The notes: generated from the sequence alone by a model not told the origin. A DNA stretch of 64,000 nt from Bacillus sp. BP-3 (GCF_028401955.1 NZ_JAQOTJ010000005.1:257034-321033), one strand, 5' to 3'. Shown: positions 26,351 through 35,920, counted from the first letter of the stretch. Numbers and translations: made by a program.

Positions 26351-26429
26351 CTTCCTTAAAGTTTACCGGATGTAAGTCTTGCAGGAATATTCTTTCTGGA
26401 AGCGGTGGTAATCACGGTCTTGGTAATGC
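26351..26429 (-). repeat. 79-bp displaced fragment of essC
   Basis: Matches 31670-31748 inside essC with three differences over 79 bp, starting CTTCCTTAAAGTTTAC and ending GGTCTTGGTAATGC. It encodes the region 'PLPERIFLQDLHPVNFK' between EssC ATPase domains. It abuts the start codon of the broken LXG toxin on one side and an IS3 transposase remnant on the other. Confidence 0.92.
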
Positions 26430-26530
26430 ATATATAGAGAGTTTTTTATCCACTTTAAGACAGAATGTTTTTATAGAATTGAGTTTCATAAAAAAGAGCA
26501 AGTTTTCAAAGCCATTAGAAGATATATGAG
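26424..26530 (+). pseudogene. IS3-family transposase (OrfB) C-terminal remnant
   Basis: On the plus strand one frame gives 'NAYIESFLSTL' and, after a one-base shift, 'KTECFYRIEFHKKEQVFKAI' and 'RRYMRYYNNKRFPKK'. This is the conserved end of IS3/IS150-type DDE transposases, with Glu of the 'IESFxSTLKTE' motif the third catalytic acid. Both the upstream part and the right end are missing, and no terminal inverted repeats remain. It is directly joined to the essC fragment, which implicates the element in the local rearrangement. Confidence 0.8.
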
Positions 26531-26562
26531 GTATTACAATAACAAACGATTCCCAAAAAAAT

Positions 26563-26602
26563 AAACAACCTTGTCCTGTTGAATTTAGAACTAAGGTTGT
26601 TT
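26563..26602 (-). terminator. Minus-strand terminator downstream of small membrane gene
   Basis: AAACAACCTT pairs with AAGGTTGTTT; on the minus strand it is followed by a TATTTTTTT run. It ends the essC-LXG transcript after the 91-aa gene. Confidence 0.8.
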
Positions 26603-26742
26603 AATGAAAAGACACCTACTCTTTTATTGTCTAATTGACAGGGGGAAAGACCAAAATACCAAAGTCCCCTTTTTATCACATATTCTTAAAGAAAGATCTT
26701 TTTATTTATCTACCTATTTAATAGAATACATTTCATTATAAG

Positions 26743-27018
26743 TTAACCCTTTTTCTTTTTGAAAAAAATAAAATATCCAAACAATGATGATATTAAAGCC
26801 AAACCAGCACCAAATACACCATCAAATTCTTTCAGATACATAAATACAATTATAGCAGCAAGAGAAGCAATTATTATTAAGATAACAACATATTTCATTA
26901 CGAACTCTATTACCTTATATAGGATTAACAAAATGAAAATAACCCCAGAAATGATAGGTGCTATTATACTTTCAAAAAAACCTTTTTCTGTTTTTACAGT
27001 TTTGGAATCTTTATTCAA
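26743..27018 (-). CDS. Small membrane protein, candidate immunity for the intact LXG toxin
   Basis: 91 aa with three membrane helices ('ISGVIFILLILYKVIEFVM', 'YVVILIIIASLAAIIVFMYL', 'FGAGLALISSLFGYFIFF') and a KKKKG tail. No family recognised. It is the last gene before the terminator of the transcript carrying essC, LXG-associated proteins and the LXG toxin, the classic position for an immunity gene. A membrane immunity protein would fit the glycine-zipper C-terminus of that toxin. Inference from context only. Confidence 0.6.
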   Translation of the reverse strand: MNKDSKTVKTEKGFFESIIAPIISGVIFILLILYKVIEFVMKYVVILIIIASLAAIIVFMYLKEFDGVFGAGLALISSLFGYFIFFKKKKG

Positions 27019-27043
27019 GGTATTACATTCCTCTCTCTACAGG

Positions 27044-27871
27044 TTAACTTATGAATAATGTTTTCAGTTTATCTTCAAAAATTGTATTAGATAATTGAGT
27101 TAAACTAAATGTAACATTATCGTCTAATTGGGATAAACCAAATATAGAACTATTGTCTAATTGGGATAATATCCATTGTGTATGTGCTGTTTCAATAATA
27201 AAGAAACCTTTATCTGAAATAATTTCGCCATTTTCTTGTGTATCAAGTCGCATAACACTGTATATACTTTTTGTTGCCTTTATATCGTTTATGAAAATTT
27301 CTGCATTTGAAAGCTTTACACCGTTTTCAACTAAAATATTTATTCCTTCTTCAATAGGAACTGCAATAAGGTTACCAATTTCTTCAACCAAATGATTTGG
27401 TAAAGTTTCTTCCAAATCAATATTTAAATTTTGTTCTTCAATTTCAATTTGTAGTAAATCTTTTGCTCCTGCATACAATTCATAATCTGATAAATTTTCA
27501 ATTGTATGTACAATTCCATTCGTACTTTGATATGAAATAGTAAAGTTACCGTGAGTATAAATATTCCCAGTGATTGTTGTATCATTTTGAAAATCAATTT
27601 TTTGTAATAAAATAGAAATAGAAGGATGATTGAAAATATTAAATAATGTTTCTACATCAGGCTTCGGGAATACTTCTTGTTTTTGTTCATCAAATGTTAG
27701 TAAATTTCTTGCTAATAAGGAATGTGCTGCTGTTAAAAAGATTTTTTCTGTTTCTGTTTCTTTAAGCTCATCATAAACTATTTGTAATAATGATTTGGCA
27801 AAGGCTTGATTATCTTTATAATTTAATAGGAATGCTAGTTCTTCTAGAGAAAACGTATATTGTTTATCCAT
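27044..27871 (-). CDS. T7SS-associated protein, possible EspG-like/DUF5081 chaperone
   Basis: 275 aa, soluble, acidic. The N-terminus 'YTFSLEELAFLLNYKDNQAF' and the beta-rich middle with 'YELYAGAKDLLQIEIEEQNL' recall EspG-like proteins that bind T7SS substrates, but the match is by eye and weak. It lies between the intact LXG toxin and the small membrane gene and is surely part of that module. A direct toxin chaperone or a second immunity component are both possible. The C-terminus has two imperfect 'LSQLDxxxxFxLxQL' repeats. Confidence 0.5.
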   Translation of the reverse strand: MDKQYTFSLEELAFLLNYKDNQAFAKSLLQIVYDELKETETEKIFLTAAHSLLARNLLTFDEQKQEVFPKPDVETLFNIFNHPSISILLQKIDFQNDTTITGNIYTHGNFTISYQSTNGIVHTIENLSDYELYAGAKDLLQIEIEEQNLNIDLEETLPNHLVEEIGNLIAVPIEEGINILVENGVKLSNAEIFINDIKATKSIYSVMRLDTQENGEIISDKGFFIIETAHTQWILSQLDNSSIFGLSQLDDNVTFSLTQLSNTIFEDKLKTLFIS

Positions 27872-27926
27872 AACTGTTAAAAAGTCTATTTGAAAGACTT
27901 TTATTCCCCTCTTTTCTTTAATAAGA

Positions 27927-29339
27927 TTATTTAAACCATTTTTTTACGGCGCCTGTAAAATTCGATGCATATTCTTTTATTTTTTTTCTTGGTAAAAAGC
28001 GGTCCACCGCTGCATCAAATGCTGCACTTCCTATGGTAGCTCCAATTATTCCACCTGCCACAGCCCCAATTGCACTACCAACAACAGGGCAGATAGCTGT
28101 ACCTATTGCTGCACCAGCTTCTGCACCGGCTATTCCTCCTCCCCATGAAGATGCAGAAGTACCTATAACTTTCCCTACAGAATAACCGACATCAATTGAT
28201 TTTTCACCGGCTGTTTTATCTGATTTAAAGGCTGTTTTCAATTCAAAGTATTCGGACACAGAGGTTGTCGCCATTCCAACTATACTAAAACATTTCATAT
28301 TTTTTATCATATGTTTTGACATATTACTTGCTTTAATACTATTATCAGGTAGTGAGTGATTTAAATTCCCTATTTTTGCGGCAAATTTCTCAATTGTTGA
28401 AAATTCTTGTGCAAGTTTTCCAAAAAGTTTCTTAGAGTGTGCCGAAGAATTCACCGCTGAATTTATCGATGTAAGACATTTAGCCCATACCCCTCCAGCT
28501 TTTTTTGCTAAGAAACCTTTCTGAATATCGACAAGGTCGCTACGTTTAGCATTTGGAACTATATTTAAGGTCCCTAATATAAATCCTAATTTTCCAGCTG
28601 TGACCCCGCCTTTCGTTAAAATTGTTATAAGAATATCGCTAATGTTTCCTCCATCTCCCCCAGTTCCATTACTTATTCCCGTGGCTGTGGTTCCATTACT
28701 TATGGTTTCGTACCACTTGCTAGACATAATTTTTTCTATTGAATTACTAGAAAAATCTCCACCATTAGTTCGTATTTGATTCATTCCATTTTCTAAGGCA
28801 TGCATCATTTCACGAAACGCTTGCAGGTCATTTTGCTGACTGTTATAAGTTTCTAATTTTTCTAGCGTGTCACTGATTTCTTTTTGACTTTTTACAGCTC
28901 CTTCCGTAATTCCTGATGATGATGGATATTGAATTGCAATGATATCGCTAATGGATCCCACCGTTTGTCTCGCTTCGTCATTAGAGTAGTTAAATCCTTC
29001 ATTATATCCATTAATTTTTTTCTTTATATCATCCAAATAACTTCCGTAAATTTTCACATCTGCATCACTGTCAACCGTAGAATTGAAATCATCAATTGTT
29101 TTTTGAAATTGTACTTTTAACAACTCAGCAGATTCCATATAACTAGAAATAATTTTCCCATGAACCATGGCTAAATACCCTTTAATTCCATCAGCTGTTT
29201 TTCCTTGAAAAGAGCTAATCTGTGTAACATCCACTATTTTTTGTACTACTGATTCGAAATGTTGATTTAACTCTTCAGCGTTTGAATTAAAGCGTGTTTG
29301 AAGTTCCTTCACTTCCTGTAATTCAATATTTTTATCCAT
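27927..29339 (-). CDS. LXG-domain T7SS toxin with glycine-zipper C-terminus
   Basis: 470 aa. The LXG domain (about 1-210) is a long helical hairpin carrying 'FQGKTADGIKGYL' and 'YPSSSGITEGAVKSQKEISD', which targets such toxins to the type VIIb system. A Gly/Thr-rich linker follows, then a C-terminal effector region with small-residue membrane segments such as 'GGGIAGAEAGAAIGTAI' and 'VGSAIGAVAGGIIGATIGSA'. These glycine zippers are known in LXG toxins that permeabilise membranes. The gene is preceded by two small helical genes (29363-30075) that resemble the LXG-partner proteins required for export. Competitor killing is the expected role; target inferred. Confidence 0.88.
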   Translation of the reverse strand: MDKNIELQEVKELQTRFNSNAEELNQHFESVVQKIVDVTQISSFQGKTADGIKGYLAMVHGKIISSYMESAELLKVQFQKTIDDFNSTVDSDADVKIYGSYLDDIKKKINGYNEGFNYSNDEARQTVGSISDIIAIQYPSSSGITEGAVKSQKEISDTLEKLETYNSQQNDLQAFREMMHALENGMNQIRTNGGDFSSNSIEKIMSSKWYETISNGTTATGISNGTGGDGGNISDILITILTKGGVTAGKLGFILGTLNIVPNAKRSDLVDIQKGFLAKKAGGVWAKCLTSINSAVNSSAHSKKLFGKLAQEFSTIEKFAAKIGNLNHSLPDNSIKASNMSKHMIKNMKCFSIVGMATTSVSEYFELKTAFKSDKTAGEKSIDVGYSVGKVIGTSASSWGGGIAGAEAGAAIGTAICPVVGSAIGAVAGGIIGATIGSAAFDAAVDRFLPRKKIKEYASNFTGAVKKWFK

Positions 29340-29362
29340 CTTACATTCCCCCTATTTCAAAG

Positions 29363-29650
29363 TTAATAGCCTGGAATGGTGCTTAGACTTTTTTCAAGTT
29401 CTTCATCTTTGTTAACTATTTTTTCCCCAGCTTGTTGAATTCTATTAATATCATTTTGTAGCACTTGTTCATACTGTTGCACCTTTTGAGATAACAGTTC
29501 TATCGCTTCACAAAATTGAGTTAATCTAGTTAAATTAGTACGACTCAATTTCATATCATTAAACTTCGTTTTCCCTATATCACTCGCACCACTTTTTAGT
29601 TCACTTACTTTCGAATCAAAGACGGCTTTATTTAACTTAATTTCGCCCAT
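29363..29650 (-). CDS. TIGR04197/DUF3130-like LXG-partner protein
   Basis: 95 aa, entirely helical, beginning 'MGEIKLNKAVFDSKVSELKS' and containing a long coiled-coil 'EAIELLSQKVQQYEQVLQND'. It resembles the SACOL2603-type T7SS effector family, now understood as small alpha-helical partners that bind the LXG domain and form the export-competent complex. Start and stop overlap by one base with the gene upstream (TAATG), and the LXG toxin follows after 23 bp, so the three are co-translated. Confidence 0.78.
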   Translation of the reverse strand: MGEIKLNKAVFDSKVSELKSGASDIGKTKFNDMKLSRTNLTRLTQFCEAIELLSQKVQQYEQVLQNDINRIQQAGEKIVNKDEELEKSLSTIPGY

Positions 29651-30075
29651 TATCCATTCTCCTTTTTCTGTTTTTCAATTTGAATATTATCGTTCACAAT
29701 TGAAACACTTCTATTTAATGAAGAAATAGCTGATTCACATGAAGCAATTTGTCCATCAATTCTTTGAATCTCATGTTCAATATCTTCTTTTACTCTATCT
29801 AACTCGCCTATAAATCTTCCTAAATTGGAGAGGACTTGTTCTTGATATGTGGACTTGAAGGTAGTTGCTCTTTGTCCTTTCCACAAACTATCATTAATTT
29901 CTAGTGATTTAAATTGTTGCTCGTTTTGCCGAATGGATTCAACATTATTTACAAATTGTCCTTTTGCTTGTACTAATCGTTGTTTTTTTAGCTGCAGAGC
30001 CGCTAAATGGCTCTGCTGCTGACTAATGCTACTAAGTAAATTTGCTTTCTGACTATCAAGTTGCGATAATTCCAT
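29650..30075 (-). CDS. YwqH-like DUF5082 LXG-partner protein
   Basis: 141 aa of nearly continuous coiled-coil. Central 'ESIRQNEQQFKSLEINDSLW' and 'KGQRATTFKSTYQEQVLSNL' match the DUF5082/YwqH pattern, a WXG100-like fold with Trp-x-Gly in 'LWKGQRA'. In B. subtilis ywqH and ywqI precede the LXG toxin ywqJ; the order here is the same. Likely binds the LXG domain for secretion. The start overlaps the essC stop codon by one base. Confidence 0.78.
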   Translation of the reverse strand: MELSQLDSQKANLLSSISQQQSHLAALQLKKQRLVQAKGQFVNNVESIRQNEQQFKSLEINDSLWKGQRATTFKSTYQEQVLSNLGRFIGELDRVKEDIEHEIQRIDGQIASCESAISSLNRSVSIVNDNIQIEKQKKENG

Positions 30076-33000
30076 TAATATCCCCCCTGAATAGTTGGTA
30101 CCTTAATTTTTGTCGCATATCTATCTTTTATAAAGTATCCTTCAAAAGGATTTAACTTCGTACTACTTAAATCCTTATTGGATACATCAAACACCATTTG
30201 TCCAGATGATTTTCTTAACAAAATAACGTGCGATTGTGCTTTGACTGCTTTTGAAGCTGAATCATAGCGGCTATCAATCGCATCGACATCACAACCAATG
30301 ACAAAATGGATTCCCATATATGCACCATTCGTAATCAATTCTGCTAAGCGATATGTTTCACTATCTTCTACACTACTAACAATATCATTTAAGTCCGCGA
30401 TGACGATGACAATTGGCTTGAACTTTTTAACATAGTCTGCTGGATTTATCGTGTCATTTGAAGCTTCTTGCTCCTCTTTAAATGCAGCTTCCCTTGATCT
30501 ATAAGCACCTTCGACTTGCTGAATCGTTTTTTCTATTCCTGCTTTGTCAGCTACATATAAAGCTGTTTTGCCCTTAAAGTTTGAGAATGTTTGTGCTCTT
30601 GAATCTATAAGACCCACATCAAATCCCTGACTTTCAATTAATTGGTTAGTAAATTGATAAATCATATTTTCAATTTGGTCTTTTTTTATTCCTGCTACAA
30701 CAAGGTTTGAAGCTTCTACTAAATCTAATTCCATTGGTGTGACATTCTCAGTTTCAACCCCAAAGGATAGTTTACGAGCTTCCATAATTTTTCTCGTTTC
30801 TGGCCATGCAATAAATTCTTTATATTCCAAGATCTCTGGTACCATCGGAATAGCTTTTGGTTTTGAACCAGTCCAAAACTCGTTCATATCTCGCCCTTCA
30901 GCTTGTATATGCTCAATTACACCGAGCACATCTTCTCCTTCTGTTGGCATACAAGTTTGGAACACTGTCGGGTCTTCTATTTTTACTAAACCGCGACCAG
31001 ATACTTCTTCAATTTTCAAATCAGTACGCCCTACTATTGCTCTAGGTTCTGTGTCATCGATCATGTAGAGAGCAATTTGTACCTTAATATTCGTATTCAC
31101 CTGGATTCTTAATGCATTTTGACGCATAGCCGATAATAGTAAATGAATTCCTACTGCGGCGCCTTCACGAACAATTTGTGCAATCAGGCGTTCAAAATTA
31201 TCAACAAATGCTGCCTCTTTAACTCCATCATAATTATCTAATGTAATGAGTATTGTCGGCAATGTTTCACCACTAGCTCGTTCATACATTTCAAGATTAG
31301 CAACACCGTATTTACTTAACAGTCGCTTTCTTTCCTTAAGCGTTTCTTCTATACGGCGGATAAATTTTTCACATTTTTCTGCTTGATCTAACGTTATAAT
31401 ATCCGCTACGTGCGGTAGTGTTTTTAATGGCATTAATCCATTTGTTCCAAAATCAAGCAAGTACACATGCAAATGCTCCGGACTATGCTGACGCGCTACA
31501 TCCATAATAACAGTTTGTAAGAAAGTTGATTTTCCGTATCCTGGACTTGAGAAGACTGCAACGTGACCGTCTTTACTTATGTCTAATGTAAGCGGTGTTT
31601 GTGCTTGTAGTTCAGGCTGGTCTAGTAAACCAACTGTTGCTTGTAATGGTTTCTTTTCACCTGACCATACTTCCTTAAAGTTTACTGGATGTAAGTCTTG
31701 CAGGAATATTCTTTCTGGAAGCGGTGGTAACCATGGTCTTGGTAATGCTTCGATTCGGTTTTCTTCTGTGTAATCATGAATATAATCGATAACCGCATCA
31801 AGTTCGGTTGGTACAGTTGTGATTTCTGTTTTATCTCCAAATCCACTCAAATCCTCACTCAAAATCTCATACTGTCCAAGCTCATTGATCGCATAAACTG
31901 TCGTATCTAGCTGTTCCTGGTCTTCTTTATTTTCAATATAATCCGCCCCGCTCCATGCACTTTGGAACAGTTCATAGATTTCGTTATTTCCGACTTGTAA
32001 GTACGCTCGGCCTGGCAGTGTGATTTCTGCAGCGTCTGGTGTTTTTAAGATTTCGTTACTGTCAGATGTGTTTTGTACTTTTAGTGCTAGCTTGAATTTG
32101 GAGTTACTCCAAATTTGGTCATCTACGACCCCGCTCGGTTTTTGCGTTGCTAAGATTAAGTGGATTCCTAGGGAACGACCGATACGTGCTGTTGATACTA
32201 ACTCTTTCATAAATTCAGGTTGTTCTGCTTTTAATTCGGCAAATTCATCTGAAATTAAGAATAGGTGCGGCATTGCTTCTTTCGCTTTGCCTTGTTTGTA
32301 TAGTTTTTGATATTGGTTAATATGGTTTACATCGTATTCGCCAAATAAGCGTTGACGTTTTTTTAATTCTGCTTTAATCGATGCAAGGGCACGCATACTT
32401 TGAGCGCCGTCTAAGTTCGTAATTGTTCCTAGTAGATGCGGTAAGTTCTTGAATAAGTTCGCCATTCCGCCGCCCTTATAGTCGATCAGTAAGAATGCGA
32501 CTTCATACGGATGGAAGTTCACCGCAAGGGATAAGATGTACGATTGAATAATTTCTGATTTACCAGATCCTGTTGTACCTGCGACTAATCCGTGTGGTCC
32601 GTGCGCTTTTTCGTGTAAGTTCAAGTTGACAATGTCATCTTTACCACGTAAGCCGAGCGGGACAGCTAAGCTCTTAAAGGTTTCGTTTTTCGCCCAACGA
32701 CCTTTAATATTTAGTTCGTGAACTTTTTCAACGCCATACATTTCAAGGAATGTAACACTTTCTGGAATACTGTTTCTTAAGTTTTGTAAGTGATTCAGCG
32801 GTGCTAATGCACGAGAGAGCTCTTCTTTGTTGAAACCATCTGGGAAGTGATCAAGCGTAAAGTGATGATTCACTAACTCCCCTTTTTCTAAGATGATGTT
32901 CCCGTTTTTCGCATCGCGTATATCAATAACTGTTTTCACATGTTCCGGTAAACTTTGCATCACATCTTCTACAAAGATGAGAGATACACCAAGTTCGCTC

Positions 33001-34592
33001 GGGTCTTCGTTAAAGAATTCCATTACCGTATGATCTAAAATTAGTTTTTCATCGGTAATCAATACAACATAATGAGGTGCAAAATACATTTTCTCTTGAG
33101 AATTGCTTTTCTCTTCTAAAGCTAATTTGCGTTCCTTTAGGATTTGATACAAACTGTTTAATACCTGATCTCGGCTTCGGTCATGATAGACGAACCCGCG
33201 AACATTAATATCTCGTAAACTCGCATGCGGTAACCAGCGCATCCACTCCCAGCTTGCTTTTTCTTCTTCTGGGAAAATCGTAATGAATTGTAAGTCATAA
33301 TAACTATGAAACAACGCTGTCTGCATTACGAGCATTTGCAACTGTTCGATTACCAATTTTCGTTGTCCAATATAACCTACTGGACCGTTTACTAAGTCGG
33401 TCACAACCGGTACATCCTTTAAACCCTTATATTGCGAACGTAAGTCTTTTGCAGCTTCTACTAATTCATCTTTGTTTTGCGTAAACTCTTCTTCGTTAAA
33501 CTGAATTTCAAAACTAGAATCAATACGACCCAATCCAACGCGATATGTTAAGAAATCATGGTGGAACATTGTTTTTTCATAGATTTGCGAATCTACTCTT
33601 ACTGCCATATCACGAATTTGTTCAATGTTTGGATAGTGATAATCTAAAGCATGCCTTTGTTCTTCACTTGCGGCATACAATTCTTGCGTTTTCTGTTTCA
33701 AATAACCTTGATAGCTTTCGTTACGCTCTTTCGTATCAATTTTGTATTTCTTTAAACTCCTTAAGTATGTGGTTAATGAAATGATTACTGTTACTACTGT
33801 CATCCCAAGTGTTGTGAGAATAAAAATCCCGCGCGGCTGAAAGATTGAAATGACTACAGTCAACACAATCATTACAATCGGTGGCACAATCATCTGCGCC
33901 AGTTGTTCACTTGGTTTTGATGGTAGGGGAGATGGCTTCCCAATCGTTATCTTTTCCTCTGGCTCACGGTAAATAATCCGCGGGGAACGATGATAATTTG
34001 GATATTCTTCACCAAAATCATTATCAGCTTCGATTAAATGTGTTAATTTTGTTGTAACACGATTAGATGAAGCTAATATTTGAATATCTTCTTTTCCAAC
34101 TTTAATTGTTACACCGTCAAAATAAAGCTGGTCACCTGGTTCAAGCATTTCCTCGCCAGTAATGCGGAAAAAGTTGTGATATACATAGCCGTCATTCACA
34201 ATGACTTTAAAACATTCCCCTAATGTTTCACGGATGAACAGCAAGTTAGCTTTTATATTCTTAATCGTTACGTCATCGCAATCCATCGCTCCAAACGAAA
34301 TACTATATTTGGACGCTATATCATACACATACTCTTCTTCTGCATCAGTCAAGTAAAAGTGCATTTTCTTCTCTTTCGTAATATCTACGGTCACATGTTC
34401 ATTTACACGTAAGACTTCATTCTCAATGTTCCATGCTTTGCCATCCCACTTCACCTCTACACGCGTTTCTAATTCCGCGTAGGTAACGGTATCGGACCAT
34501 TCGTTTCCGATTGTGACTAATTCACGTTTTTTCGGATTAAGATGACATTTATGCAGTTGATTGCCATAACTAATTGTTAGTAGTTGTACCAT
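30075..34592 (-). CDS. essC: Type VIIb secretion ATPase EssC (YukBA-like)
   Basis: 1505 aa, the size of full EssC. Two FHA-like domains at the N-terminus (about 1-190), two membrane helices ('IVPPIVMIVLTVVISIF', 'GIFILTTLGMTVVTVIISL', about 230-275), then three FtsK/SpoIIIE ATPase domains. Domain 1 has Walker A 'GTTGSGKSE' near residue 675 and Walker B 'LLIDYKGGGM'; domain 2 has 'SPGYGKST' near 1020; domain 3 (about 1290-1500) is degenerate ('VAGIKKDQIENM'). It is the motor and substrate selector of the T7SS. A 79-bp segment between domains 1 and 2 is duplicated at 26351-26429. The C-terminal domain usually varies with the effector set encoded downstream. Confidence 0.96.
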   Translation of the reverse strand: MVQLLTISYGNQLHKCHLNPKKRELVTIGNEWSDTVTYAELETRVEVKWDGKAWNIENEVLRVNEHVTVDITKEKKMHFYLTDAEEEYVYDIASKYSISFGAMDCDDVTIKNIKANLLFIRETLGECFKVIVNDGYVYHNFFRITGEEMLEPGDQLYFDGVTIKVGKEDIQILASSNRVTTKLTHLIEADNDFGEEYPNYHRSPRIIYREPEEKITIGKPSPLPSKPSEQLAQMIVPPIVMIVLTVVISIFQPRGIFILTTLGMTVVTVIISLTTYLRSLKKYKIDTKERNESYQGYLKQKTQELYAASEEQRHALDYHYPNIEQIRDMAVRVDSQIYEKTMFHHDFLTYRVGLGRIDSSFEIQFNEEEFTQNKDELVEAAKDLRSQYKGLKDVPVVTDLVNGPVGYIGQRKLVIEQLQMLVMQTALFHSYYDLQFITIFPEEEKASWEWMRWLPHASLRDINVRGFVYHDRSRDQVLNSLYQILKERKLALEEKSNSQEKMYFAPHYVVLITDEKLILDHTVMEFFNEDPSELGVSLIFVEDVMQSLPEHVKTVIDIRDAKNGNIILEKGELVNHHFTLDHFPDGFNKEELSRALAPLNHLQNLRNSIPESVTFLEMYGVEKVHELNIKGRWAKNETFKSLAVPLGLRGKDDIVNLNLHEKAHGPHGLVAGTTGSGKSEIIQSYILSLAVNFHPYEVAFLLIDYKGGGMANLFKNLPHLLGTITNLDGAQSMRALASIKAELKKRQRLFGEYDVNHINQYQKLYKQGKAKEAMPHLFLISDEFAELKAEQPEFMKELVSTARIGRSLGIHLILATQKPSGVVDDQIWSNSKFKLALKVQNTSDSNEILKTPDAAEITLPGRAYLQVGNNEIYELFQSAWSGADYIENKEDQEQLDTTVYAINELGQYEILSEDLSGFGDKTEITTVPTELDAVIDYIHDYTEENRIEALPRPWLPPLPERIFLQDLHPVNFKEVWSGEKKPLQATVGLLDQPELQAQTPLTLDISKDGHVAVFSSPGYGKSTFLQTVIMDVARQHSPEHLHVYLLDFGTNGLMPLKTLPHVADIITLDQAEKCEKFIRRIEETLKERKRLLSKYGVANLEMYERASGETLPTILITLDNYDGVKEAAFVDNFERLIAQIVREGAAVGIHLLLSAMRQNALRIQVNTNIKVQIALYMIDDTEPRAIVGRTDLKIEEVSGRGLVKIEDPTVFQTCMPTEGEDVLGVIEHIQAEGRDMNEFWTGSKPKAIPMVPEILEYKEFIAWPETRKIMEARKLSFGVETENVTPMELDLVEASNLVVAGIKKDQIENMIYQFTNQLIESQGFDVGLIDSRAQTFSNFKGKTALYVADKAGIEKTIQQVEGAYRSREAAFKEEQEASNDTINPADYVKKFKPIVIVIADLNDIVSSVEDSETYRLAELITNGAYMGIHFVIGCDVDAIDSRYDSASKAVKAQSHVILLRKSSGQMVFDVSNKDLSSTKLNPFEGYFIKDRYATKIKVPTIQGGY

Positions 34593-34632
34593 CTCTATCT
34601 CCCGTTTCTATTATTTTTATTTCATCTGATGT

Positions 34633-35841
34633 TTATTTCGCTTTATTTCCTGATGGATTTTTATTTGATAAGTCACCTGAGGAATCCGTATTGTATTTCT
34701 TTTGGTAATCTTCCAATTCTTTCTGATATTTCTGTACTTTTTCTTCACGCGCCGAGCCAGTTAATTTGGGATTGTTTTTCACTTGTTCGATTTGTTTAAT
34801 TAATCCGTACATAATTAATTGCGGGTCATCGATATATTTCGCAAGATCTAAAGACTTCGAGAAATCCCCGCGCCCGTTGTAAATCCAATATAGTAAATAA
34901 TTTTTATCACTTTTTAGACTCACATTCTTCATAATTGCTGCTTTTTGATCATCTGTTAATTTTTCTGCTTTCACGTATGAAGAAGCTAGAACATATTTAG
35001 AGGCATCTGGTAGTTTCTCAGGATCCTGCTCCTTTAAAGTACTAATTACTTTATCATAGTCTGTTGCCAAGAAATTTTTATCTGCTTCTAACAATTTATT
35101 TTGATACGGCATTTTCACAAAACTGAAATAGCCAAGCGGCACAGCAAGAACAACAGAAGCAACAATCATCGAAATGGATAATCGTTTAAATAAACGGAAT
35201 CGTTTTTTCGGCACAAGTTGCATGTTTTTCTCTGTCGTCGTTTGTTCTTTTCTGTAATGATCATTTAACAACTTTACAAGATCATTAAACGTACTAGCAT
35301 CAACAACACTACGATCAAACGCTGTATCCTTCGCATTTTCCAATGAACCAGAATATAACTCATCAAAACTATATTTCTTCGAGAATAGCGCAACAACTAA
35401 ACATTTATACTGGCGTAAAAATTTCGCATCATCTAATCGATATGGTGGTACAATATCACGAATACCGCGATAAACAAGATATGGCATATAATTGTCATCG
35501 AATACGATGTTTTCTGGATGAAGGAAGAAAGTTTTTCGAGTTTGTAAACACTCTTGAAAACGAGCAATATTAAGTAATAATCGTAATTTATCGTTCTTCC
35601 CTAGTTTTTGTACATCTTTCCATTCCTTTGTTTGTTCCTTAACGTTAAACTCAAACGTAAACATATCTTCATGGTCTTCTACTGTAGCCGGTACAAAGAA
35701 ATTAGATTTTTCCGTGATTAACTCCAATTGCCGTATGTCCTTCACACGCGTCTGTGATTTCGATAACTTCAATTTCCGTACATGCTCAGTCGTTTCAAAT
35801 AGATACTGCATCGAATCTAGCTGAATCGTTCTTTCTGTCAT
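34633..35841 (-). CDS. essB: Type VIIb secretion protein EssB (YukC-like)
   Basis: 402 aa. A cytoplasmic pseudokinase domain (about 1-205), a single membrane helix 'LSISMIVASVVLAVPLGYF' near residue 225, then an external helical domain with 'LTDDQKAAIMKNVSLKSDKN' and 'WIYNGRGDFSKSLDLAKYI', as in EssB/YukC. It forms the membrane scaffold contacting EssC and EsaA. Ends 40 bp before essC. The C-terminal tail is Lys/Asn/Ser-rich and probably disordered. Confidence 0.93.
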   Translation of the reverse strand: MTERTIQLDSMQYLFETTEHVRKLKLSKSQTRVKDIRQLELITEKSNFFVPATVEDHEDMFTFEFNVKEQTKEWKDVQKLGKNDKLRLLLNIARFQECLQTRKTFFLHPENIVFDDNYMPYLVYRGIRDIVPPYRLDDAKFLRQYKCLVVALFSKKYSFDELYSGSLENAKDTAFDRSVVDASTFNDLVKLLNDHYRKEQTTTEKNMQLVPKKRFRLFKRLSISMIVASVVLAVPLGYFSFVKMPYQNKLLEADKNFLATDYDKVISTLKEQDPEKLPDASKYVLASSYVKAEKLTDDQKAAIMKNVSLKSDKNYLLYWIYNGRGDFSKSLDLAKYIDDPQLIMYGLIKQIEQVKNNPKLTGSAREEKVQKYQKELEDYQKKYNTDSSGDLSNKNPSGNKAK

Positions 35842-35876
35842 AGTCCTTTACTCCTCTTTGTCATGTTCTTTTCTAT

Positions 35877-35920
35877 ATGAGTCCATTTTGTTTTTTTAAC
35901 ATATAAGTCGCTACTATGTA
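35877..35920 (-). repeat. Short dispersed repeat, copy 4
   Basis: On the minus strand reads TAGTAGCGACTTATATGTTA, then an A-rich tract and AAAATGGAC, matching the copies at 4339 and 6477. It is inside the T7SS operon, between esaB and essB. Confidence 0.6.
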
